NCBI GenBank assembly: GCA_963785765.1
Contig: CAWAWM010000002.1
Span: 682,001 to 746,000, forward strand
DNA: 64,000 bases
Source of the DNA: DATBGO01 sp963785765
Lineage (GTDB): Bacteria; Actinomycetota; Actinomycetes; Streptosporangiales; Streptosporangiaceae
Direction: 5' to 3'
Both the position numbers and the translations under genes were made by a program. Below are positions 1 to 8,211 of the stretch, in pieces. Every line of letters begins with the position of its first letter. Positions within the stretch are counted from its first letter, which is position 1. The notes beneath the pieces are model-generated. The model saw only the letters and a list, made by a program, of their open reading frames with translations. It did no database searches and was not told the DNA's origin.

Positions 1-27
1 TGGCAGCAGAAGTTGGCGGGAGGCATC

Positions 28-246
28 ATGGTCTGGCTCGGTGGGCGGAGGGGCCGCGGCAGGTCGATTGTGCTGCATGATCCGCCCCCTGGCTATCGTC
101 CGCCCAGGCCGGATATTCCGTTTAAAGACCGGCAACGGAAGGCACGCCGGGACTGGGTCCTCATGCGCGTCGCCACCGTCGTCCTGGTCCTTGCGGCTGC
201 TGCGTTCATGGTGATCATTTTCGTGATCATCGCGACGCATATTTAG
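28..246 (+). CDS. Small single-pass membrane protein
   Basis: A 72-residue protein of unknown function. The N-terminal two thirds is basic and proline-rich; a single hydrophobic segment (about residues 48-68, rich in V, A, L and I) ends almost at the C-terminus, so it looks like a tail-anchored protein with a cytoplasmic basic head. I chose the ATG at 28 because GGGAGG lies 4 nt upstream; a TTG at 13 is possible but lacks a ribosome site. No family recognised. Confidence 0.55.
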   Translation: MVWLGGRRGRGRSIVLHDPPPGYRPPRPDIPFKDRQRKARRDWVLMRVATVVLVLAAAAFMVIIFVIIATHI

Positions 247-429
247 CCTCGGTCTTACGGTTGGTACCTGGAACCTCTTCCTCGGCATTCGCACGCTCCG
301 TAACCGCAAACGGCTGGGGCGGCTTGTAGCCCACCGGGTGCCCGGCTGAACATTTCGCGGGTGTCCTTCTGGGCGGTTCCCGTTCGTCGTCTGGTTGTAA
401 GCGCCACATCCAGACCGAGGGACGGCGAC

Positions 430-519
430 ATGAAAACCACCCACCGGCAGATCACCGAGCGCGTGCAGGCGGCGCTCGAACAGGCGATTATCTGTTACGT
501 CTACGGGAAGCGAGGCTGA
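430..519 (+). CDS. Possible 29-residue leader or micropeptide ORF
   Basis: ATG at 430 is preceded by GAGGGA with 7 nt spacing and opens a 29-codon frame (starts MKTTHRQITERV, contains a Cys, ends GKRG). Its stop lies 1 nt before the ATG of the YCII gene, so translation could be coupled. It may be a leader peptide or a short helical protein; the length gives little statistical support. Confidence 0.3.
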   Translation: MKTTHRQITERVQAALEQAIICYVYGKRG

Positions 520-520
520 G

Positions 521-1246
521 ATGAAGTACGTAGCGTTCATCGGCACCGAGGGCGCGGCGGTGCCCGACGCCCTGGCCGTCATGCAGCGCGAACTCCCGCG
601 CTGGATCGAGGAGATGGACGGCCGCGGCGTGCGGCTGCTCGGCCGGGAGCTGGACTTCCCCGAGACGGCGGCGACGGTGCGCGTGCGCGACGGCGAGACG
701 CTGGTGACCGACGGCCCGTTCGCGGAGACCAAGGAGTTCGTGGCGGGCTTCGACGTGCTCGAGTGTGCCGACCTGGACGAGGCGATCGAGGTGGTGTCCG
801 CGAGCCCGGTATCCAGGTTCCACCCGTTCGAGATCCGGCCGTTCAGGGACGGGCTGCGGCTGGCTGCGGGGGCGGCGGCGTTCGGGCGCGGGGACGACTC
901 GGCGGGCACCCCGTACCTGCTGACCACGTGGATGGGCGGGACGCCGGCGGCGTCGCTGGACGACGAGGCAGTGCTGCGGGAGTACGACGCCTGGCGGCAG
1001 GATGTGGAGGCGCGCGGCCGCTACGTCCTGGGGAACGCGCTGGGCGGCCCGGACACCGCCACGACGCTGCGCCGTCGTGACGGGGAGATCCAGCTCAGTG
1101 ACGGACCGTTCATCGAGACCCAGGAGTTCATCGCCGGCATCGACGTCGTCAGCTGTGCTGACCGGCAGCAGGCGATCGAGCTCGCGGCCGCGCATCCGAT
1201 CGCGCGGTACCACGCGATCGAGGTGCGCCCGTTCTATAGCGAATGA
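521..1246 (+). CDS. Tandem YCII/DGPF-domain protein, ECF42 partner
   Basis: A 241-residue protein made of two YCII (YciI-like) domains. Each carries the hallmark DGPF tetrad (about residues 70 and 190) followed by ET-x-EF-x-AG. YCII domains form ferredoxin-like alpha+beta dimers with a His/Asp active pocket. In actinobacteria DGPF proteins are the conserved genetic partners of ECF42 sigma factors, and here the stop overlaps the sigma-factor start by 4 nt (ATGA), giving translational coupling. The enzyme substrate, if any, is unknown. GAGG 5 nt before the ATG supports the start. Confidence 0.9.
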   Translation: MKYVAFIGTEGAAVPDALAVMQRELPRWIEEMDGRGVRLLGRELDFPETAATVRVRDGETLVTDGPFAETKEFVAGFDVLECADLDEAIEVVSASPVSRFHPFEIRPFRDGLRLAAGAAAFGRGDDSAGTPYLLTTWMGGTPAASLDDEAVLREYDAWRQDVEARGRYVLGNALGGPDTATTLRRRDGEIQLSDGPFIETQEFIAGIDVVSCADRQQAIELAAAHPIARYHAIEVRPFYSE

Positions 1247-2535
1247 CCACGCCGGCTGTCCAGCGCGCGGTGGATGCGGCCTTCCGCGAGGAGTGGGGCC
1301 GCCTGGTCGCCACGCTGATCCGGCGGACCGGCGACTGGGACCTGGCCGAGGACTGCGCGCAGGAGGCGTTCACGCAGGCGCTGCGGCGGTGGCCGGTCGA
1401 CGGCGTTCCGCGGCGCCCCGGCGCGTGGCTGACGACCGTCGCCGGCCACCGCGCGATCGACCGCCTGCGCCGCGCGGCGCGCGCCGCGCAACTGCTCGAC
1501 CAGGCCGGTCATGATCCCATCAGGGCCGGTATCGATTCCGAGGATCCGATGGAAGACCTGTTCGCGCCCACGAACGAGATCGAGGACGACCGCCTGCGAC
1601 TGGTGTTCACGTGCTGCCACCCGGCCCTCCCGCTGGAGGGCCGGGTGGCTCTGACGCTGCGGACTCTCGCCGGACTCAGCACCGCGGAAATCGCCAGTGC
1701 GTTCCTGGTGCCCGAGGCCACGATGGCCAAGCGCCTGACCCGCACCAAGGCGAAGATCGCGGCCGCCGGGATCCCCTACCGGGTGCCGCCCGCGCAGCTG
1801 CTGCCGGAACGCACCGCCGGGGTGCTGGCGGTGCTGTACCTGATGTTCAACGAGGGCCACTCGGCCTCCTCGGGCCCGGAGCTGATCCGCTCCGGGCTGT
1901 GCGACGAGGCGATCCGCCTGGGACGGGCTCTGCAGCAGATGATGCCGGACGAGCCCGAAGCGACCGGCGCGCTGGCGCTGATGCTGCTGCACCACTCCCG
2001 CCGCCACGCGCGCGTGGGCGGCGACGGCGAGCTGATCACGCTGGAGGAGCAGGACCGGGGCCGCTGGGACGAGGCGGAGATCCGGGAGGGGCTGCGGCTA
2101 CTGGAGTCGGCGTTGCGCCGGCGGCGGGTCGGCCCCTACCAGCTGCAGGCGGCGATCGCCGCCTGCCACGCCCGCGCCGCAGCCGCCGCCGACACCGACT
2201 GGCGTGAGATCGCCGGCCTCTACGCGCTGCTGGAGGGACAGCTGCCGTCGCCGGTGGTGCGGCTCAACCGGGCGGTGGCGGTGGCGATGGCCGGCGATAT
2301 CGAGGCGGGCCTGGCGATCGTCGACGAGCTCAGCGGCGACGCTCGGCTGGAGCGGTATTACCTGCTGGAGGCGACCCGGGCCGACCTGCTGCGGCGCCGC
2401 GGCGATCAGGCCGCCGCCGCGGCGGCCTATGAGCGCGCGCTGCCGCTGGCGCCGTCCGCGGTGGAGCGCCAGTACCTGCTGAGCAGGCTGCACGAGGCCG
2501 GCGCTGGCGACGTCCGGCCCGACGCGCTACCTTGA
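1243..2535 (+). CDS. ECF42-type RNA polymerase sigma factor with C-terminal TPR extension
   Basis: A 430-residue extracytoplasmic-function sigma factor. Sigma region 2 occupies about residues 8-80 (DLAEDCAQEAF, then AWLTTVAGHRAIDRLR); region 4 lies about residues 125-185 and contains the FTCCHPAL signature of this group and an HTH (LSTAEIASAFLVPEATMAKR). About 240 further residues form helical TPR-like repeats ending in ALPLAPSAVERQYL. That extension and the upstream DGPF partner define the ECF42 group, where the C-terminal extension rather than a classical anti-sigma factor is thought to control activity. No anti-sigma gene is adjacent, consistent with this. Confidence 0.92.
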   Translation: MTTPAVQRAVDAAFREEWGRLVATLIRRTGDWDLAEDCAQEAFTQALRRWPVDGVPRRPGAWLTTVAGHRAIDRLRRAARAAQLLDQAGHDPIRAGIDSEDPMEDLFAPTNEIEDDRLRLVFTCCHPALPLEGRVALTLRTLAGLSTAEIASAFLVPEATMAKRLTRTKAKIAAAGIPYRVPPAQLLPERTAGVLAVLYLMFNEGHSASSGPELIRSGLCDEAIRLGRALQQMMPDEPEATGALALMLLHHSRRHARVGGDGELITLEEQDRGRWDEAEIREGLRLLESALRRRRVGPYQLQAAIAACHARAAAAADTDWREIAGLYALLEGQLPSPVVRLNRAVAVAMAGDIEAGLAIVDELSGDARLERYYLLEATRADLLRRRGDQAAAAAAYERALPLAPSAVERQYLLSRLHEAGAGDVRPDALP

Positions 2536-2587
2536 TCACAGAATTGGCGGGGCGGTAGAGGCTGATCCCTCGGGGCAGGACAGGATC

Positions 2588-3511
2588 ATGACGGGTGTCG
2601 GTCGGCCCAGCGATGTCGACGCCGCTGCTGTGGAGCTGTACGGCCTGCCGCTGGATGAGTTCACCGCGGCCAGGAACGAGCGCGCGAAGCAGGCTCGAGC
2701 GGACGGCGACAGCGGGGCTGCCGTGGCGATCGGCAAGCTTGCGAAGCCGAATAAGGTCGCCTGGCTGGCGAATCAGCTCGTGCGCGACGATGGCGATGAG
2801 ATCCGGGCGCTGCTGGAACTGGGCGAATCGATGCGGCAGGCGACGGCCGCCCTGGCCGCCGAACAGCTGCGGCAGGCTTCCCGCCGCCAGCATCAGCTCA
2901 TCTATGCGCTGGTTCAGCAGGCCCGCAGCCTGGCCAGTGCGGCCGGGCAGGTCATGTCGGATGAGACGGCTCGCGCTCTGGGGGACACCCTGCATGCGGC
3001 CCTGGCCGACGAGCGGGCCGCTCGGCAGCTAGCGCAGGGCCGGCGCACTTCAGGCTTGTCCAGCAGCGGGTTTCCCGGCCTCGACGCCAGCGCTGTGTCC
3101 CAGCCCGACCGGTCGACGGTAGCCGGCAAGCGTGCCCAGCCGGGCAAGCCGCCTGCGGGCCGGCAGGCACCGGGCCGGCAGGCTGAGGCGCGCACGGCGG
3201 CCGCCCGCCGCCGTGAGCAATTGACACGCGCCAGGCAGGATGAGGACGATGCACGCAGCCGCGCCGCAAAGGCGGACCGAGCCCGGGAGAACGCGCGGGC
3301 CACGCTGGCGCAGGCGGAGGACGCTGCCCGAGCAGCCGCCGACAACGTCGGCCGTCTTCAGGCAGAACTCGACGCCGCGCTGGAGGCGCGGACCAGCGCT
3401 GATCGCGCTAGGCGCCAGGCGCGCAAGGATGCCGACCGGGCCGATCGGGCCGTCCGCCATGCGGAGCAGCGCCTGGCGGACGCGACCGCCCGGCGGATGG
3501 ACCTGGAGTGA
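2588..3511 (+). CDS. Actinobacterial coiled-coil protein of unknown function
   Basis: A 307-residue protein. The N-terminal part (about residues 1-130) has the pattern PLDEFTAARNERAKQAR ... KPNKVAWLANQL, which I recognise from many actinobacterial hypothetical proteins. The C-terminal half (about residues 185-300) is a long Ala/Arg/Glu/Asp-rich coiled coil. No catalytic motif is visible. The ATG at 2588 follows AGGA closely. It is alone in its transcription unit and converges on the small leftward genes across a hairpin. Function unknown; structural or nucleoid-related roles are only guesses. Confidence 0.75.
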   Translation: MTGVGRPSDVDAAAVELYGLPLDEFTAARNERAKQARADGDSGAAVAIGKLAKPNKVAWLANQLVRDDGDEIRALLELGESMRQATAALAAEQLRQASRRQHQLIYALVQQARSLASAAGQVMSDETARALGDTLHAALADERAARQLAQGRRTSGLSSSGFPGLDASAVSQPDRSTVAGKRAQPGKPPAGRQAPGRQAEARTAAARRREQLTRARQDEDDARSRAAKADRARENARATLAQAEDAARAAADNVGRLQAELDAALEARTSADRARRQARKDADRADRAVRHAEQRLADATARRMDLE

Positions 3512-3540
3512 TAAGCCGCAGTCCCGCGATCGCTGGTCAA

Positions 3541-3596
3541 GGGGCTTCCAGGCGGCATTTCTGCCGTCACCGCCGGATAGCGCGGCAGGAAGCCCC
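3541..3596. terminator. Nested inverted repeat between convergent genes
   Basis: Outer arms GGGGCTTCC (3541-3549) and GGAAGCCCC (3588-3596) pair perfectly over 9 bp. Inside, GGCGGCA (3551-3557) pairs with TGCCGTC (3562-3568) with one mismatch around a 4-nt loop. It sits in the 90-bp gap between convergent stop codons, so it probably terminates transcription from both sides. There is no T-tract, as is usual in such GC-rich genomes. Confidence 0.6.
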
Positions 3597-3601
3597 GTCC
3601 G

Positions 3602-3817
3602 CTACGCTGCTGATGCTTCGTCGTCGTTTGGGCTGACGGGCTTGGTGCGTCGGAGCAGGGCCAGGGCTGCATAGAACTCACGGCCCTCGGCTGCCTCCCG
3701 CTCGTACTCTCGTTGCCGCGATGAGATGCGCTCGTAGTGCGCGAGCGTCAGGAACAGCCCGATCGCGCCGCCGACCAGCAGCGCCATCGCGAGTCCGGCG
3801 CCGTAGATGATGACCAC
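3602..3817 (-). CDS. Small membrane protein, last gene of a leftward trio
   Basis: A 71-residue protein with an N-terminal hydrophobic segment (about residues 2-24, GAGLAMALLVGGAIGLFLTL) followed by a charged helix rich in Arg and Glu. It lies 7 nt after the preceding 84-residue membrane protein on the same strand and probably belongs to the same mRNA. No family recognised. Single-pass topology with a cytoplasmic charged tail is inferred. Confidence 0.55.
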   Translation of the reverse strand: MVIIYGAGLAMALLVGGAIGLFLTLAHYERISSRQREYEREAAEGREFYAALALLRRTKPVSPNDDEASAA

Positions 3818-3824
3818 GACTGCG

Positions 3825-4079
3825 TTACTCCTCTGCTACTGGATCGCCAGCCGCGGGCCAGTCCGGTGGTTCAGGTTCCCGTCCCCTGCTGGCGGCCAGC
3901 TGACGGGTGAGCTGCTCGGCGATGACCCGGGCGTGGATCGCCTCGCCTTGCCAGTAGCGAACCTTGCGTTGCATTCGCTCCTGGGACCAGGAGATCTGCG
4001 CCATGACGACGATGACCCGCAGCAGCCAGCCGACGATGAGGCCCGTTACGAAGCAGACCAGCGCCAGGACCCCAGTCAT
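3825..4079 (-). CDS. Small membrane protein, middle gene of a leftward trio
   Basis: An 84-residue protein with one N-terminal membrane segment (about residues 4-28, LALVCFVTGLIVGWLLRVIVVM), a basic/aromatic linker and a polar, proline-rich tail. Its ATG overlaps the TGA of an upstream 30-codon ORF as ATGA, indicating translational coupling. The layout resembles its downstream neighbour, so the two may act together in the membrane. Function unknown. Confidence 0.55.
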   Translation of the reverse strand: MTGVLALVCFVTGLIVGWLLRVIVVMAQISWSQERMQRKVRYWQGEAIHARVIAEQLTRQLAASRGREPEPPDWPAAGDPVAEE

Positions 4080-4168
4080 GGCGCATGCACCCGAACTTGC
4101 CGTGCCGGCCCCCGCGGCGCCGCGGTTTCCGAGCCAGTGGGCCTGGTTATAAAGTGGGTGAGTTGCAC
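4076..4168 (-). CDS. 30-residue micropeptide coupled to the next membrane gene
   Basis: GTG at 4168 is preceded by a strong AAGAGGAAAGG site at 7 nt spacing and opens a 30-codon frame (starts VQLTHFITRPTG). Its TGA overlaps the ATG of the 84-residue membrane protein as ATGA. The ribosome site is the best in this region, while the downstream ATG has none, so the small ORF probably loads ribosomes for the operon whether or not the peptide has its own role. Confidence 0.45.
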   Translation of the reverse strand: MQLTHFITRPTGSETAAPRGPARQVRVHAP

Positions 4169-4775
4169 GTTAGATCCTTTCCTCTTATGTAGTTGCGGAT
4201 TACGGGTTGCGTGCTTGGTGATCTGAGCCGGTGGAGCCACCCATCGGCTCGATCCATTTCTGGGACTGGCGGTCCGCGCACCCTGCGCTCAACGGCAGGA
4301 ATCGTGGGCGTCCCGGCTGGCCGGGCGCGGTGGCCCGGGAACAGCGGACGGGCCACAGCGAGATAGCTGCGGCCCGCTTCCAGGTCGGGTGGCAGGACCC
4401 GTCGGGCCCCGTGGGAGGATGCTGGCTCGGGAGGTACGTGCTTCCTGTTCATGAGACGCCCGCCTTGGAACTTCGTACTGCAAGTTCAATTTTGGGATTC
4501 CCATGGGCGAAACGGCTAAACAGCACGCTTCGGAAACATGTCCGAAACTCCGCCTATCCCGACCTGCCCGAACGTCCTACTTACCGGAGCTGAGCCGTCG
4601 AGTCGGCTGGTCGGGATTGAGCCAATGATCCCGACCCATCGGGACGTCGGAGCTGCGGGGCGGTGCGCCCGGTTGTACGGTTGCATGGTGGGATTCCCAG
4701 CATAGGCCGGGTGCCGCCGCGCTCTCCAGGTGCTGCGAGCGGGCAGGTCACCGTGGATCGGGAAGGCAGGTCACC
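4169..4775. other. 607-bp divergent intergenic region with inverted repeats
   Basis: No convincing gene on either strand; the ORFs of 101 and 120 codons here lack ribosome sites and recognisable sequence. It must carry the leftward promoter of the small-gene trio and the rightward promoter of the XRE gene. Features seen are TTCGGA-N6-TCCGAA (4529-4546), GGTCGGGAT-N10-ATCCCGACC (4609-4636) and a 17-bp direct repeat just before the XRE start. The stretch 4460-4560 is AT-richer than its surroundings. Confidence 0.5.
4609..4636. promoter_or_regulatory. 9-bp perfect inverted repeat, possible operator
   Basis: GGTCGGGAT (4609-4617) and ATCCCGACC (4628-4636) are perfect inverted arms separated by 10 nt, about 140 nt upstream of the XRE-DUF5753 start. 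The one-turn centre spacing would suit a dimeric DNA-binding protein; a terminator-like hairpin is the alternative reading. Confidence 0.4.
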
Positions 4776-4781
4776 GTGGAT
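4742..4781 (+). repeat. 17-bp direct repeat over the XRE gene start
   Basis: The sequence GGCAGGTCACCGTGGAT occurs at 4742-4758 and again at 4765-4781, a 23-nt period. The second copy contains the GTG start at 4776; the first contains the same GTG in another frame. It could be a duplication that created a decoy start, or a pair of helically phased binding sites for autoregulation. Confidence 0.6.
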
Positions 4782-5675
4782 AAGGTGAAGGCCACCGCGG
4801 ACAAGGTGACCGGTCCGCTCGGACCGCGGCGCGGTATCGCCAGCGCACTCAAGCAGTTGCGGGACAGCCGCGGCAAGCTCCTGACCGAGGTCTCCGAGGA
4901 CCTGATGATCTCCACGAGCAAGCTGTCCCGGCTGGAAAACGCCCAGGGCCGACCGCTTCCTCGCGACATCAGGGACCTGATCCGTTACTACCAGATCGAG
5001 GGCACCGACCTAGCTGGCCAACTGGAGCGCTGGGTTCAAGCGGCACAGCGGCCTGGCTGGTGGACAACCTTTGATGACGAGGTCATCGAGGGCCTGGACG
5101 CGCACCTGGCGTACGAGGCGGATGCGACAGTCGAGCGCGTCTACACACTCCCGTTCGTTCCAGTCCTATTGCAGACCTTGGACTACGCCCGAGCGGTCTT
5201 CCGTGACATGGAGCGCCGATCCGAAAAGGAGATACCGCAGCTCCTGGCGGTCCGGCTTAAGCGCCAGGAAGCACTGCGCAGCAGGGAGGGCGGCCTCCCG
5301 CCGCTGAAACTGATCGCGGTGACCCATGAATCGACCCTGCGGCAAGTCGTCGGGGGTCCCCGCATCATGCGCGCGCAACTGGACGAACTCGTCGAGCGCT
5401 CGGCGGCCGCCAATATACGTTTGCGGGTGCTTCCCTTCACGGCCAGGCCAACCTTCTCAATGACGTGCATGTACGCCTATTTCGAATACCAGGACGCAGG
5501 CGAGTCTGACATCGTTCACATCGAGACCCATGCTGGGTTCTTCAGCGTCGAGAACGCCGAGCAGGTCAAGAAATACCGCGCCGCCCACGACTCGCTGATG
5601 CGTGCCTCGCTCAGCGAGCGGGACTCACGCGAACTCATTACCGCCATTCGCGACACGACTTTCCCGGAGGCGTGA
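4776..5675 (+). CDS. XRE-family regulator with DUF5753 domain
   Basis: A 299-residue transcription regulator. An XRE helix-turn-helix spans about residues 15-70 (ALKQLRDSRGKLLTEVSEDL ... STSKLSRLENAQG), followed by the DUF5753 ligand/partner domain (about residues 95-290: YTLPFVPVLLQTLDYARAVF, RQEAL, HESTLRQVVGG, FEYQDAGESDIVHIETHAG). Such regulators are greatly expanded in Streptomyces-like actinobacteria and usually sit beside a small DUF397 protein; none is seen here. The next gene is a 2OG-Fe dioxygenase in the same direction, a plausible target. Confidence 0.9.
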   Translation: MDKVKATADKVTGPLGPRRGIASALKQLRDSRGKLLTEVSEDLMISTSKLSRLENAQGRPLPRDIRDLIRYYQIEGTDLAGQLERWVQAAQRPGWWTTFDDEVIEGLDAHLAYEADATVERVYTLPFVPVLLQTLDYARAVFRDMERRSEKEIPQLLAVRLKRQEALRSREGGLPPLKLIAVTHESTLRQVVGGPRIMRAQLDELVERSAAANIRLRVLPFTARPTFSMTCMYAYFEYQDAGESDIVHIETHAGFFSVENAEQVKKYRAAHDSLMRASLSERDSRELITAIRDTTFPEA

Positions 5676-5793
5676 TAGAACCGGCGCAACCAGGGGACTC
5701 TTTGCTGTAACGTGCTCCTCATTAGTCACGGACGTTGCAGCAGTCACTGGCTCGGCCTGGCCTGGCGCCCTTCCTTACTTGCGAGTGTCCACA

Positions 5794-6534
5794 GTGAGCG
5801 ATGATTCGACCGGGCACGTGCCCGTCGGCCATGCGGACGTGCGGGCCGCCCTGACCCGGCAGGGCTATGCACTGACCGACGACAGATCGCTCGGGCTTCC
5901 GGAGAAGTTCCGGCAGAATTTCAGCGAGACGTACTTCAACCCCTGGACCCTTCAGCACGACGAGGGCGACCGGCCGATCGACCGCCAGCGAGCCCGGGAC
6001 GTCATCCGGTACCAATGGGGCGACGACGGTCCTCACCTGCGGTCGCATGACACCATCACCATCACTGACCGCGCCGGCATCCCCGGGAAGCGCGACCACG
6101 CGCGGGTGCCCCTCCTCGACGACCCGCAGGCCGCTGAGCTCATCGAGGCGTTCCTCCAACTGGTGCCGCCTGGCCGGCGACAGCCGGACGGCACATTCAG
6201 CGTAAATCTCTTCCGTACTTTCACCAATGTCGTGACCAGGCCGCACCATGATGATGAGGAATTCATCATCATCTACGTACTTGACCGGGTCGGGGATGGC
6301 GCGGAAACCTATCTCTGCAAGCCGGGTGATGTAACTGAGGACGGCGAGATGACGGCGCCTCCAGTGCTACAGCGACAGCTTAACGCAGGCGATATCATTA
6401 TCTTCGAGGACAAGCTATTCCAGCACGGGACCACCCCGCTAATAAACCCGCCCGGCGGAACTGCGATGCGCGATGCGATGGTCTGCACGGTGGACAACTG
6501 GGCTACCTACCTGGGCGCGGCGGCCACCAATTAG
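5794..6534 (+). CDS. 2-oxoglutarate/Fe(II)-dependent dioxygenase of the amino-acid hydroxylase family
   Basis: About 246 residues, matching the 2OG-Fe dioxygenase family typified by free L-isoleucine 4-hydroxylases. Visible metal ligands are the H-x-D motif in RPHHDDEEF (about residues 150-156) and the distal His in FQHGTTPL (about 211), with Arg about 226 placed to bind the 2-oxoglutarate carboxylate. These enzymes hydroxylate free aliphatic amino acids. The frame stays open back to 5602, but that would overlap the previous gene and the extra sequence looks non-coding; GTG 5794 (or 5785) is preferred, with a weak ribosome site. An M20 peptidase follows 263 nt downstream. Confidence 0.8.
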   Translation: MSDDSTGHVPVGHADVRAALTRQGYALTDDRSLGLPEKFRQNFSETYFNPWTLQHDEGDRPIDRQRARDVIRYQWGDDGPHLRSHDTITITDRAGIPGKRDHARVPLLDDPQAAELIEAFLQLVPPGRRQPDGTFSVNLFRTFTNVVTRPHHDDEEFIIIYVLDRVGDGAETYLCKPGDVTEDGEMTAPPVLQRQLNAGDIIIFEDKLFQHGTTPLINPPGGTAMRDAMVCTVDNWATYLGAAATN

Positions 6535-6797
6535 CGTGATCATATGACCCGCAATGATCAGGGCCCGCCTAGGCTTATGGGAACCCAGTTACCGATGAGA
6601 GTAAGGGTGCTCAGGCGCGCGATGGGGCGGAAGTTGCCTGCTTTGCGGGGTTAACTCCGCCCTGGAGCTAGATTCATTGATCGAGGGCCGATATCTCCGT
6701 ATTCTGCTTCGCGTGGGGGGAACTCAGCAGATCGGATTTCATCCCTGCGCCGCACGGGCGCAGGCGTCGGCTACCGCCATGTCCCGGTGGCGGCGCG

Positions 6798-8201
6798 GTG
6801 AGCGGGCACACTACGTGCGCGTACACCGTGGAAGGCCGTAATTTGCCAGCTGAACTGAGTCCAGCGGCGGCCCGGGCGGTAGTCGAGTCCAATTTCCACC
6901 GCATCCGTAACGAACTCGAACGTCTGGTCCGCATACCCTCGGTCAGCGCGGCGGGCTTCGACGGCCGGCACGTACGGCGCTCGGCCAGGGCGACAGCCGG
7001 GTGGCTACGGCGCTCGGGCTTCAGTGACGTCAGGTTGCTGGACGTCAGAGGCGCGCATCCGGCGGTCTACGGTGCCGCCCGAGGACCTACGGGCTCGCCC
7101 AGCGTGCTGCTCTACGCCCATCACGATGTCCAGCCGCCCGGTCCCGCGGACCTCTGGGCGTCACCCGCGTTCGAGCCGGCCGAGCGTAACGGGCGCTTGT
7201 TCGGGCGGGGCACGGCCGACGATAAGGCCGGGATTGCCGTGCATGCGGCAGCTTTGCAGGCGTGGGGCGGTAAGCCGCCGCTTGACGTCGCCGTGTTCAT
7301 CGAAGGTGAAGAAGAAACCGGATCGAAGCACCTTCCCGAGTTCCTCAGCACCTATAAGGACTTGCTGCACGCCGACGCCATCGTGATCGCGGACTGCTCG
7401 AACTGGACTATCGGGCAGCCAACTCTGACGACCTCCCTGCGCGGGATTGTTGATTGCGTGGTCGAGGTGCGTACGCTTGATCACGCCGTGCACAGTGGCA
7501 AGTACGGGGGAGCGGTACCAGATTCGCTGACGGCACTATGCCGGCTCATCGCCACGCTGCACGACTCGACGGGCAATGTGGCGGTCCGGGGGCTGCACAC
7601 GGGCCCGCCACCCGCGGTGCACATCGATGAGTCTGCATTGCGGCAGTTCGTCGGCCTCCGGCCCGGCGTGCAATTTCTCGGCGAAGGCTCGCTTTCCCAT
7701 CGGATGTGGGCACGACCTGCCCTTACCGTCCTGGGAATTGATGCTCCGCCGGTAGCAGATGCTGCTCACAAACTCGTGTCGTGGGCCCGGGCCAGCATCA
7801 GCGTCCGGCTGGCCCCTGGTGACGACGCCCAGCGGGCATTTCTCGCCCTGGATGAGCACCTTCACCGGCATGCACCGTGGGGCGCGGAGATAACGGTAAT
7901 CCCAGACCACCAGAGCGAGCCGTACTCCATTGACGCCTCCGGGCCAGCCTTCGAGGCGTTCCGGCGATCTTGTACCGATACCTGGAGCCGTGCTCCGATA
8001 GAGCCAGGCAGCGGCGGTTCTCTCCCGCTGGTCGCCGCCTTGGCTGAGGCCTATCCGGACATGGCATTGCTCCTGACCGGCATCGATGACCCCGAGAGCA
8101 AGGCTCACTCGGAGAACGAGAGCGTGCATCTTGGCGAGCTCCAGAAATGCTGCGTGAACGAGGCAATACTGCTCGGCCGCCTCGCGGCGGCGGCCGGGTA
8201 G
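6798..8201 (+). CDS. M20-family metallopeptidase (dipeptidase/carboxypeptidase type)
   Basis: A 467-residue M20 di-zinc peptidase. Metal and catalytic residues are in order: H109-x-D in YAHHDVQPPG, bridging Asp in GRGTADDKAG (about 141), the catalytic Glu-Glu in FIEGEEETGS (about 171-172), Asp in IVIADCSNW and the late His in KAHSENESVH. A dimerisation lid lies between. Such enzymes cleave dipeptides or N-acyl amino acids in the cytoplasm. GTG at 6798 is the first start that leaves the intergenic region free. Together with the upstream dioxygenase it suggests processing of a small peptide or modified amino acid; substrate unknown. Confidence 0.9.
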   Translation: MSGHTTCAYTVEGRNLPAELSPAAARAVVESNFHRIRNELERLVRIPSVSAAGFDGRHVRRSARATAGWLRRSGFSDVRLLDVRGAHPAVYGAARGPTGSPSVLLYAHHDVQPPGPADLWASPAFEPAERNGRLFGRGTADDKAGIAVHAAALQAWGGKPPLDVAVFIEGEEETGSKHLPEFLSTYKDLLHADAIVIADCSNWTIGQPTLTTSLRGIVDCVVEVRTLDHAVHSGKYGGAVPDSLTALCRLIATLHDSTGNVAVRGLHTGPPPAVHIDESALRQFVGLRPGVQFLGEGSLSHRMWARPALTVLGIDAPPVADAAHKLVSWARASISVRLAPGDDAQRAFLALDEHLHRHAPWGAEITVIPDHQSEPYSIDASGPAFEAFRRSCTDTWSRAPIEPGSGGSLPLVAALAEAYPDMALLLTGIDDPESKAHSENESVHLGELQKCCVNEAILLGRLAAAAG

Positions 8202-8211
8202 CTGGTGACCA

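Noticed and set aside
4231..4593. 120-codon forward and 101-codon reverse ORFs in the intergenic region
   Set aside because: Neither has a ribosome site or protein-like pattern, and inverted repeats within suggest a control region.
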